DNA from: Spirodela intermedia
Lineage: Eukaryota; Streptophyta; Magnoliopsida; Alismatales; Araceae
Direction: 5' to 3'
NCBI GenBank assembly: GCA_902729315.2
Contig: LR746274.1
Location: 2,507,037-2,571,036 of the forward strand
Length of the DNA: 64,000 nucleotides
Shown: one piece after another, positions 13,002 to 24,300 of the stretch
Layout: each line of letters opens with the position of its first letter
How positions within the stretch are numbered: the first letter of the stretch is position 1
Notes under the pieces: generated by a model
The model's input: only the letters and a program-made list of their open reading frames with translations
Database searches by the model: none
Told to the model about the DNA's origin: nothing
Translations under genes and position numbers: made by a program

Positions 13002-13933
13002 TCATGAAATGGTTCAAATTTATCTTATAATCGTTGAGCTCGGATATAATTGGACAAAAATGAGCATGGAGATGTAGGATAGTGATTACTTTGTTTCTCC
13101 TGTTCATGATGTAAGTTCTTTCATATATCATTATAATGTTTTGATGACAGATGATGATGAATTTAAAATTATTACATGAATTTAAAATTAATTTATTTCA
13201 TGGGAATTTCCTCACCGTTCATTTTCACAAATTATATCAGAAATAAAATTTAAATTTACCCAAATAAAGAGAATATCCAAAAATGGACGCACATCTTTTG
13301 ACCATAAGCCTTATTTATGATTATGAACTTTTTTCTTCTAACAATGACTATAAAATTTATTTATGATTATGGGATTATGAACTCTTTTCTTCTAAATTAT
13401 TAATTTTTTACATTTATGATAATTTTTAGGAAGGGCCACACTCATGTAGCCAGATTCGATATCATTTGCCACAAAAAGTTACATTTTTCATAAAAGTAAA
13501 TCGTACTAGTAATCCTAATTTGAATAAAATTCAATTAAAATACAATAAAAAATAAATGTGATAGATTTATATGCAAGTAAAAATAAGATTAAACGTGAAA
13601 CTTGAGTGCAATGCTGAAAGTTCTAAAAATTAGTGTTATTATTTTTTTATTTGTTCTCAACTCCGGGTTGAGGCAGTAGTGCCCATATTTACTATTTATA
13701 TAATATTCAATATGGTTGAGTCGGGTATGCATAAAATCTGGCCGCCGGCGGTTGGCTAACGAGAAGAGGCGTCAACTCGGGGGTTTTCGGCCTTCAAGCC
13801 AATGACGACTGTGCCGAAGGTCGGTAATGAACGATTGGGTTACCAACGGTCGGCAAAATTCGACCGTTGGCCGGCAGCCGCACAAGAAAGTGGTCCTAGG
13901 AAGTAAGCGAGAGAGAGAGAGAGGGTTCCCAAG
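13002..13933. other. AT-rich spacer and INP1-like promoter
   Basis: About 13100-13730 is AT-rich with no coding signal. From 13740 the DNA becomes GC-rich, with repeated CCGGC/CGGTCGG-type words, and ends in a (GA)n tract at about 13909-13922 just before the ATG. No clear TATA box lies at the expected distance. The GA tract probably belongs to the leader. Confidence 0.45.
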
Positions 13934-14904
13934 ATGATGAGATCGGCGGCAAACTTCCTCTCGCCAAGCAGGTTCCTGAAGTCGGGCGGTGATTCTCTCT
14001 CTTCCTTCGCCCCTGCAACTCGCCCTCAGAGCCTTCTTTCTGACATCTTTTAGGGCGACACACAGGGGCGGGAAGGCACGGGACCAAGAAGAAGGAGACG
14101 ACGCGCACCTTCGAGGACTTCTACGACGAGTGGGTCGGCGCCCTCAAGAACTCGGCCCTCCCTCTCCTCCGGCAGGCGATGGCCGCCCGCTCCGCCGCCT
14201 TCCTCGGGTCCTCGCCGGTGGCGCCGTCGGTCACGCAGGTCGCCGGCGCCATGGTTCCCTCCTCCCGCCTCCTCTCCGTGCAAGTTCAGAGCGTCCACCA
14301 CCACTTTCAGGCCTACTTCCAGGCCCTCGACGGCGCCGCCACCCAAGACGTGTCCCAGATTCTCTGCCCCTCGTGGCGCAACGCCGTCGAGAGGCCCTTC
14401 CTCTGGTTCGGCGACCTCCATCCCTCCATCTTCGTCAACCTCCTGCGCTCCTTCCTCCTCCGCAGCCACGGGCAAGGCGGTGGCTCGGCCGCCCCCGGCG
14501 ACATCTCGCCACCGTTCGCCGACGCCTGGAAGGACCCCTCCCCACGGCTTACGGCGGAGATCAGGGAGATAGAGTGCCGCCTGCGGCGGAGGGTCCCGCA
14601 GATCGTCCAGTTGCACCGGCGTGTCCAGGCGAGCTTCACGGAGAGGGCGGCAAGCGAGTTTAAGGAGCACGGGGAGGTCTCGGAGGAGGCGGCAGCCGCC
14701 ATGACAGCTGAGCTCGCTGGCTTGTTCTTCCAGGCCAACAGGCTGAGGAAGAGCGTACTGGAGGACATCCTCGAGGTCCTGGACGTCTGCCAAGCCGCCG
14801 CCTTCTTGGAGGCGCTCTGCCAGCTCGTCCTCCGCCTCAGGGAAGAGAAGCTGCTCCTCCAATTCCACAGTTGCAGGGCGCCGCTCCCCTCCTCCGCCTG
14901 GTGA
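13934..14904 (+). CDS. INP1: INAPERTURATE POLLEN1-like protein (DOG1 domain)
   Basis: Exons are 13934-13988 and 14054-14904 (906 nt, 301 aa). A 65-nt intron with CTGAC near its end and a TTTTAG acceptor joins a short first exon to the main one. Without it the reading frame has a stop at 14041 and no upstream ATG. The N-terminus MMRSAANFLSPSRFLKSG is followed by TRTFEDFYDEWVGAL (36-50), the classic start of a DOG1 domain. Further in, PSWRNAVERPFLWFGDLHP and LLRSFLLR match INP1, a factor marking pollen aperture sites in Arabidopsis. The C-terminal half is helical and rich in Glu and Leu, typical of DOG1 proteins. Codon use is very GC-rich, so long antisense ORFs occur by composition. A TGA-factor-type bZIP is ruled out because no basic region is present. 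Two adjacent ATGs open the frame; I chose the first. Confidence 0.82.
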
Positions 14905-17900
14905 ACTCGTGTCCGAGAAAGACAAACTTATGTGGGTACTTCAAGCTGGGGAGGATACTTCATCTTCCTCCCCTCCTCCCTCCAACCTCGACGATCTTCT
15001 CTCAGGATAATCCGAACAACGTGGGCTTTATGGGGTTGTCGAAGGCATGATCAGCCTTTTACCATCGTGATATACCTATGACGGCCTTTCCTCGTCAGGC
15101 TGACCTTTGATTGGGGCATTAAAATCGGCGATGACACAGAGATATATTTTCAATCGGCGATGAAGTAACTGGGGAAAGACTTAAGTAATCTCCCCACACT
15201 ATACGGATCCTAAGAGCCTTTCCTAGGAGTCAACGGGTTCTCCTCCTGTCAACACACTGATTGGGGGGGGGGGGGGGCGGCGGGGGGGTTTCCCACATGC
15301 CTCTCTCTACCCGTCAATACCTATTTTTATTCAACGAGGAAAGGCTATGAGGGGTATTCCCCAAGGTTTATGGTGAGGATCAATTTTAAGACACTTTTCT
15401 CTGCCTTCTCCTAATTATTCAAGTCCTACGTATTTATGTCTTCGCTATAAACGTGTATTTAAACCATCCTAACCAATGTTACCAGGTCCGAAGAGGTTTC
15501 AAAATGATAAACAAGACGAATAAGATATGCCATATCTAGAATAGTAATAAAAAAATCAATGGATACAAAAATAATAGCAATTATGAGTAACGTGAACACA
15601 GCTGAACAAAAATCGGAGGTTGTGGAAGGGGCTGAAATAGCTTCTAGGTGAAGGAATGAAGATGTAAGTTTAATGATAAATTATGACCCAAAATAATTAA
15701 TAATATCATGGCATTGTTCCATCTATATTATTGTAAAATTAATCCAACTATGGTCAAGTTCCAAAAAGTCTAATACGTATGCCTTTCCAATCAGTTACTA
15801 CACTATTATTGCTTTTTTAATATTTTTGTTTCTTGTATCTTTTGTCAAGTTGCAAAAAGAGTTTCCAACCCTTTGCTATATGGAAGGATTATAAAGACAT
15901 ACATTTTTGGATCTTTTTCCACACATCATTATACAGCAAACCATTCGCCTCATTTTCCTTGGGAAACTCTTGATTACTCTTTCAGCAAAAAACTTAAGAA
16001 TTCAAGACTTTAAATTATTTTTAAATATATATAATTTTTTTTGTTGGATTTAAATTTCACATGGCTTGAGAAGAAATTTTATAAATTGATTGAAATGAGA
16101 AACACTATTTTTTATTTTAAAAAAACTAAATGTGCTAATATTTAAGGAAACTATTAATAGATTTGTGTTGAGATTCAATCCATAAATGGCTCCACAACAA
16201 TTCCTTGTACTAGGGAGAAGTTGTAGGTACAAAGTTATCTATGGTTCCCTCTCAGGAGAGAACTCTTGTGGTTGATTTTATAACAAACTAGTATTACATA
16301 AGTTAACATACCATCGGTTCCATATTCTAATTTATCAGGCTTTTATTTAAATAACATATCATTCTTGTCATAGGTTAACATAGTTTTAAGGTAAGTTCTA
16401 TTAAATAAAAAATACTTAAAAATCATGTTTATTTGATAAGTGGGAAATGCTAGTAGATGAAAACACATATCAGCCTAGATGTAATGTTTAAGAATAATTT
16501 ATATATGCGATAACAATGATAAACATATTTCTAATTACATTCATATGTGTACTTTTGTCAATGGACCAAAAACTTGTGATAATATATGTTCTTTATTGCT
16601 TATTTAGGTTTCACAAGTGGAATGCATCTATCAACACATTTAGAATTGGAGCATCCCCCTTGATAAATTGCACCACTTGTCTCATTTTTTTTGTGTCACT
16701 CTCAACAATAGTGGTAGAGTTCCCGCAAGCATAGAAGTGTGCTAATGCGGTATCCTACTAACATTGAAGATTTCGATGATGAACTCCCTAATCCTTTACT
16801 TTTTACATAGTAAACTGGTCACAACTTATTGAATTAGAATTAAAGATGATAGAAGAGATTTGGTTTACTCAATCATTGGATTATATTTATTGAAATATTT
16901 TCCTTATTTATTTTTATGAGGCAATAAAATGTGCTTATCTCAAGAGAGTCAAAAAAAGTTAAATGAGACTGTGAATTAGTTTTTTCTTGATTATAGTAGG
17001 ACTATATCTGTTTATTGAGAACAAGATTGACACAGAGAGATTTTTATAGTGGTTTGATTCTATACATACTCCACTCTTCTAAGGGCACCTTTCATCGGTT
17101 CTACATTTCCTCATAAGTACACTAGCAAATACAAAGATATTACAACATCCTAACACTACTAAATTTATCTATCTAAGAAACAAACTTATATTCATGGATC
17201 TAGTTAATCTAGTATTGAAAACTTGATCCTAATTTATGATTATTCCTCTTTTGATGTTCAATTCATAGACATGCTCTTTGGGAGAGACATAACTCATCCA
17301 ATAATGGATTCTGAGTGCACAGAAAGTTTCATGGGTTCTTGACCTTCAACACAAATAATTTATAAAATATCTTGAGAGATAGACATAATTCATCAAATAA
17401 TCAATCATGAATGTAGGTAGGTGCTTGATGAATTTTCAACCTTTAACATAGATATATTCTAGGAAATTATTCATGTTGGACATCTGAAATTTTCAACCTA
17501 TGATTTCATCTAAGATGCACTCACCCAAAACCCACATATTTCTTTGAACAGCCTACTCTAGATGGTGGGGTACCAAACGAGGTCTGCCATGAATAACTGT
17601 AGGTTGGTGGAGGTGATATCTATGTCATTGTTGAAGAAATGGAATAGAAACTAGCAATCTCATCTTCCTTTGAGAGCATTAGGACTAGCATATAATCACC
17701 ATATGACACAATGGAATGTTAGGTATTGCAGTTCATGCCCATGTGAGCTCTTATAAGAGGAATGAGGTTTTCTCCACCTCTTCTATAACAATTTTTGCTA
17801 CCTTGACATTATCTCTAACATAAAAATCCTTCATATGCAAGAAGGGATTCTAGTCTAATTTTTTAACGTACCACAAGATACGAAAAAAAAGTATTTAAAA

Positions 17901-18186
17901 TGTTACAGCACCTGGATCTTATAGTACCTTAATTCTTTGGCAATCGTTGAACTAGTTGTGATGATAAAAAATATAAAAAATGCTTACAGATCATGTTTCA
18001 TTGTAGTAATGATATACTTTCCCTTTATCTTCTAGTCATTGCAACCCTTATCATCTATTTTAGTTGGTTAGGTGACTAGATGCTGGTGGCCTAGCTTGAT
18101 ATCTATTTATCCTTATTATTTTTACGCGATCCTGAGGAGTGCAGTAGAGCAAGTAGACGTGGCTTGCCAGAGGAGCCTACTGACCA
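14905..18186. other. Long spacer with no gene
   Basis: The first 400 bp are GC-mixed and carry a long G tract at 15263-15288. From about 15400 the DNA is AT-rich with scattered stops in all frames. Around 17010-17560 the wording (an acacagagagat...tagtggtt-like stretch) resembles decayed LTR-retrotransposon flanks common in plants, but no protein domain is readable. No RNA gene was recognised. Confidence 0.5.
15263..15288 (+). repeat. Poly-G tract with possible G-quadruplex
   Basis: A run of about fifteen G is followed by CGGC and then seven G. The plus strand could form a G-quadruplex. It lies about 360 bp downstream of the INP1-like stop codon. Confidence 0.7.
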
Positions 18187-18236
18187 TCGACACCGTCATC
18201 TTCTACTATATCAGGTTAGAAAGTTGACGGTGTCGA
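18187..18236. repeat. 12-bp inverted repeat upstream of the PPR gene
   Basis: TCGACACCGTCA at 18187-18198 is exactly complementary to TGACGGTGTCGA at 18225-18236, with a 26-nt loop. It sits about 155 bp upstream of the PPR start codon, close to a TATA-like CATAAATA at about 18249-18256. It may be a protein site or a hairpin in the promoter. Confidence 0.7.
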
Positions 18237-18248
18237 CTCCTCTTATGG

Positions 18249-18288
18249 CATAAATATTTAGGGCTTTAAAATAGACTAGTTTCCACGG

Positions 18289-18317
<29 letters not shown>
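18249..18317 (+). promoter_or_regulatory. TATA-like element and (CT)n leader of the PPR gene
   Basis: CATAAATA is followed about 40 bp later by a (CT)n tract at about 18292-18316. Pyrimidine patches at this distance are common in plant core promoters. The ATG follows at 18391. Confidence 0.4.
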
Positions 18318-18319
<2 letters not shown>

Positions 18320-18390
18320 GCAGACAGTGGAAAACTGGACTGAGTGTTTCCACGGGTCTGTGCCTTGCTTACCCGACTCGCCCATCCGCA

Positions 18391-21300
18391 ATGCTCAGAA
18401 TCCTTCACAAAGTTTCTGGTGCTGCTCTCAGGCCCTTCTGATGCATTTACATACTCTGCAATTTGGTGGGCTGTATCGTTTCCTTTCCTGCAGTGCGCCA
18501 CCGGCGGGGAAACTGTTTTCAGGCCGCGGCCGCCGCCTCGCGTCGATCATCGAAGGAGTATTCCAGCTCGGCGCAGTCGTTGTCCGAAAACACGCCGGAA
18601 TATGAGAAGAGGAACTACGCCAAAAATATCTCCGAGTACAACACCGTCCTCAGCTCCATCATTGGGCAGAGAAGGTGCAGTCCACCTGCTCGACTAATGT
18701 ACTATGTCAAGAGGGATGACACCAATGGGGTCTGATCGTCTCTGTTTTGAGTAATGATTGTTCTAAAAGCTCGTTCTTATGCTGTTTGTTCTGGGTAGGC
18801 ATTTCTTGCTGAGGGATGTGTATGACGACATGCTGCTAGATGGCGTTCAGCCCGTCCGGGACACCTTCCACAGTCTCATTATCGGGACCATGAAAGGAAG
18901 CCGGCTCCAGGATGCTTTCTTCTTCCGAGATGAGATGAAAGTCATGGGTTTGCTCCCCGATGTATGTTACCTCTTTTTTCTTGTTTGGGATTGCTTGGAT
19001 GTGGATAATTTTAAATGGGGTGCCCGGAGTAATTTGGCTTTCGGTATCTCGTCCTATATATTAGTACTTCTTTTATATCAAAAACCTATATGATTAATGG
19101 CCCTTTTGTATTGGCTCTGTAGAAGCAATGCGCATAAAAAATTGCATTGCTTTCGCAATATAGTCTCAACTGATGCTTGCCATGCTTTCTGTAGGTTTCT
19201 CTGTACAATTTCTTGATTTCAACTTGTGGGAAATGCAAGCAATCTGATGCAGCACTTACTGTAACCTCCCAAACTCATCTATATCTCCAGCTTCATTTCC
19301 TGTTCTTCATTTTCAATTTATCTTTGAAGCTATCTTTTTTCATTCTTATCTTCCATGTTTCTCTTCGTTCACCAATTCTGCATGTTCTATCAGCTGATTA
19401 ATTGATTGTTGGCTGATGAAGCTTTTAGAAGAAATGAAGGTAAATGGGGTGAAACCAAATGGTCAGACGTACATTTCTCTCCTAAATGCTTGTGCTGCAT
19501 CAGGTCGTACAGATCGAGTGTATGTTCTTTTGTTCCCTTAAATCTCCTGTGGATTTTAAAATTAGTGATGCAGTTAAAGTAGTTACCGTCCATGTAAATA
19601 CTGTCATTTTCAACAATCATAAATTGTGCAACAAAAATAGTATGACTATAAATATGTAAAGTTTGCTCCATAATGCAAAAGTCTGTATAATGCCCAGCAG
19701 TGATATTGAATTAAAATTTCGCCCTTTATAAGGGGCCATCCAAGAAATAGTTCTGATGCTATGTTTATGTCTTGCGTATAGATGGTACACAAGTAAGAAA
19801 CCCTCGTTTGAAGATATCCTTGACAGCTGTCTGTTCCTTCATCATAATTGGTTGGGTTTTGCCTAGACTTGCAGAGTAAGTAATACTCTGGACCATAATA
19901 CATGAAACGATCCTATGATGTTGGAACCTCTTTATGTGTTCTTGCCCTATTCCATATGCTTTAGTATGCATGAGATTTTATACAGAAGTTTCTCCATATC
20001 TGTGGAGTCACTGATCTTCAAGTAAGTCCACCGTTTTCTCTTCGTTTGTGTGATACCGGGATATGCTATTAATAATGGTGGTAATTTGAAGATGCATAGA
20101 ATTTAATGGCCTCATGTAACAACTTGAGAAAATATCATTTACTTATCCATGTAATAAGCAATAAGCAGAGCCTAAATGGTCAGTTTTTCAGTTTGTAGTT
20201 TTTTTAGTTCACGGGCAAGGAAATGGAACTTTTGCCATTTGGCTTGCCCGTGCCAGCATATTCTCTGTAGCCTTACTCTAAATTGGTTGAAAATCTTTGA
20301 GTCAGGTTGAAAATTTATATTTGTCTTTCGTGAAAGATGACGAATTAAAAAGTTGTCAAAGATATTGATATATCATAGGGGAAAAATATATATTTATCAA
20401 CGTGGACTATTTTCGACATCCTATGTCTTTGGTTGATACTTCAACGACCTCTTTCCTCACAATTATTGATCATGGATTGATCCCATGAGTTACTTGAAGA
20501 ACCACAAAATATGCACCAGTTACCCTCCATCTCCCAACATATTTGAAAATTTCATTCATTCATTCCTCTGGACAGGACAATTGAAACATTTGGGAGCATA
20601 TCTACAGAAAAATGTTTCATGCTTTGTGAGCATCAGAATTATTGTTCTGTCTGCAAAAGAGGTTGTTGATTACAACCTCAAACTTTAATTTTTCAACTTC
20701 ATGCCAAATCTAGAAATTAACTAGTTTAGCTGAATTTAATGTTCCTTTTTCTATTTTGAGTCTCTAACTAAGGTACACGTTTTGCTTTTCCTTCTGAATT
20801 CTCCAACATAGATTGTCTGAAAGCTGTGTCAGATTTCATGATCTTATTTGAGGCTTTCAAATTTTTCTAGTGGTTGAAAAAATCTTTATCAGATAGGCAA
20901 ATGATCCCTTATTTTTATGCCGGCCACCTAAATGGTGAAACAAGTGTTAAACTCTAAAGCTAGTTTTTCTTGTGAAGTCATTTTCTTTTGTAAAAAATTA
21001 ATGTAATAGTGACTATATCAACAGCCTTCTAGCAGAAGCACTTAAAAATCCAATGGACGAGTGTTGACTTGTTTGGCATGTGTCTAATCTAGAGACGTGG
21101 TTGATGTTTCCTCCAAATAATATTCTAAATATAACTGTGACTACTTATCTACAAGAGAGGATAATATTCCTTGGATAGTCCGTACCTATTTCCTATTTTT
21201 CTCTCTTTGATTTTCTTTAGGTTATTGTACTACAGAAGAGGCTTTCTGTAGCTCTCCCTATTTTCTCTATCCATGGAACGTTATGAGAGCCATCATATTC

Positions 21301-24300
21301 CTCTCACTCTTTATCTGCTGAATTAGACTTTTTTGAGAAGTTGCATACTCATTTTTTGCTTCACATCTGTAGTTTTGCTGTTTTCTTAGTTCTTATCATA
21401 CGTTTATGGCTTCTCTTCCAGCGTGGCCTTGCATTCTTGGGCTTCCTCTTGTCACATTTTCTTGTGCAAAGGATTTCAGCATCATTGCTCCTTATTGCCA
21501 CCATCACCAAAACCATCGTTCTCTTTTGTTGCTGTTGTTCCTGCTGTTATTCACCAATACCAACTCCTATCGGCCATCATCTTTCTTGCTGGCCATAATT
21601 GTCCGACTCATCTACTATTGACATCTGCCTCAGTGCTGCCGTTTAGTGTCAATTACTGTGACCTCATCAGCTGCTGACCATGCAGTTGTGTAGTAAGGGT
21701 TTACTGTATGACCCGTTTTCTTTCAAGTTGGGGACATGCAATGGTTACTCTCGAATCACATTCACACATGCTATGAACTAATCTACTAAAGCCTACTTTT
21801 TTTATTGGTCTCCCCTTCTTTTGATCATGTTGTTGTCAAGATCATTGTCAAGGAGACGTGATATCATACTATCTTTCTCTTGGTCGTTTTATGCAAACAC
21901 TTTCTGTTTGCCATCTTTGCAAGGCCATTAATCAGCGCAAATAGTCTCCCTCTGCTTGGTTTGAGCGGTTTCATGGTGTCATTTTTGGAGTGGGTTTCTA
22001 CGAGAGTGCTGGAGTACATGGTATTCATTGAAAATGTTGCTATTGACAGTACGCCTTTAAAGTATGTCTCTGTATTAATGTTGATTAAGTTGATGATCTT
22101 ACTGTTCATCACTTCAGTATAGGGTTTTGCACCTTTCCTAGCTCCTCATTTATCTGACAGAGCAAGAGGCGGGCTATTGTCTCTTTTTTTGTATTAAGGC
22201 CAAATATATTGGTACGGCTGATACTTCTATGGGATAGTCTACCTCTATCATCTTCTTTCAGTTCTAGGTGTGGTTTCGCTTTCTCCTCTTTTCTCTAGAC
22301 AATTAAAGTGCACTTCATGTTCCCAGCACTGTTGTCTTCTTGGAGCACACCAAACCTATAGAGATTGATTGTCACTTCATATGCTAACAATGGTTGGTAC
22401 TTGGTCCTTTAGTCATATTTCTTCTACTAAGCAGTTTTCTGACTTAGTCACAAATGACTGTGGTTCAGAGAGCTCATTAACTGACTCTTGATCCATGATC
22501 TCGTGAGCTTGAGTGGAGTGAAATGAGAGGCTCTCTCTAGTTAAAACTCTGAATTAAAAAATGGTGATACCGCCCATTTTAGCATACATATAGACTATGC
22601 TGAAATTATAAAGTTTGCCATTTAAAGTGCAAAAATATGATTGTCAAGGATATTACATAAAAAAATATCTTATGGCAATGGGTGGTAGGAATAGAAAATA
22701 ACAAGCAATTAATGATTGAAGAACTAATCTTTTCACCAAAAAAAGTTATATTTTTTATAGTATTTTAAATGACCTGAAATAACTTGCATAATCTACTTGC
22801 TTGTTGCTTGTTGCTGAGATTTGCTCCTTCTGTGAAAAAGAGCTAATCTTTACTTGCATATATTCTTCAATGTTTCAGGTATGCAATTGTTCGTGACATG
22901 ACGGCTGCTGGCCTTGGTCTTAACAAGTTCTGCTATGCTGGACTTATAAACGCACATAGAAACAAGACTCCACTTTCAGAAGATATAAACACAAAGGTAT
23001 GTTGGAGTATTCTGATTATTTATTACTTTGTGGTTTTTCTCTCATATTTAGTTTTCTTACATGATTTTACATGCTCATTGCCATGTAAAAGATTATTGAG
23101 CTCGTTAAGCAGTCAAAGGGATGGTCTCCTGTTGAAGGTTACAGTGATGTTGCAGAGAACGTGATGATGGGTGTTTCTGAGGAAGAACTGTACAACATTC
23201 CTACTGCGGATTTTGCCCACAGACGTGGATTTCTGAATACGCAGTTAACAGTCTATCACGTAGCCTTCAATACTTGTGCTGATTTGCGGAGTATGGAGGT
23301 AATTAATTTCATTGAATCTTCGGTTGTGTTTTGTCCCGGATAAAAGGTTGAACCTTAATGGCGTTGATTTCTTTCTGCTCTCTTAGTTTGCTTCGAAAGT
23401 AAATTGCTTGTACTCAGATCTGTTTGGTTGGGATAATAATGTTTTGATAACTACAGTTAGCAGTTATGAAATTTAGTCCCCTACACAGCCAGTATTTATT
23501 GCTTGTCCTGGCCAAGAAAGAAGCTTCCTGTGTCAATCTCGAGTACCAACTTAAGAGAATACGCCAGTTTTTACATTCACACTAATCTGTCCCTCGGAGC
23601 TCCATAATGCAGCTGTCTATGATACCTTTGGCTGTCCGGCTCTTTTTTCTTTTATTCTTCTACTTGTCATATATCCACCGGACCTCTATCATGGATCCTC
23701 ATTGATCTGCAAATGAATAAGTTGGTGTCGGGCATCCCCATTATTATAAAGAGGCTGGACTTGACCTTTTCTCTCGGTTTATAGTTTGAGTACAGAAACA
23801 ACGGCTCATGACTTATTTGGATATCTGCTTTATGCATGTTAGCCTCATTCTCTCTTTATGAGATTCGAGTTGCTTTATTTTTGAGTTTTTGTTTCTTGTT
23901 CACATTTGTTTTCTTATTTTTGTCTCTGCTTTTACTTTTCTAGTTTGGGCTAGTTACCTTTATTTTATTTCTTTATTCTATTTTTTTGAAATTCTGTGTC
24001 ATAATGATGATCACATTTCTATTTTGTATTTTCAATTTTTTATATAGATTAAGCTATGTTAGCCTCATTCTCTCTTTATGTGATTCAATTTATTTTTCTA
24101 GTTTGGTTTTTATTATTTCAGAATAGCATAGTTAATATGGGCACTTTAGCAGGATGAAGTTTTCCACTTTGTTTTTTATGGAAGGCGTGATACTCTTGGA
24201 AATCTATTTCTTTATTCTCTATTAGTTCATTAGTTGGTTGCAAATATTTCCTGTCAGAGGACTAGGGCTTTAGCCATAGCTTAATCACATCTAATAGTGT

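Noticed and set aside
14050-14925. 291-residue antisense frame and two other frames over the INP1-like exon
   Set aside because: Stops are rare on all frames in this GC-rich exon. The plus frame shows clear DOG1/INP1 motifs and the antisense has none.
21341-21677. Plus-strand ORFs of 71-85 residues in PPR intron 5
   Set aside because: They are low-complexity and probably belong to the spacer part of the decayed copia element. No independent gene is supported.
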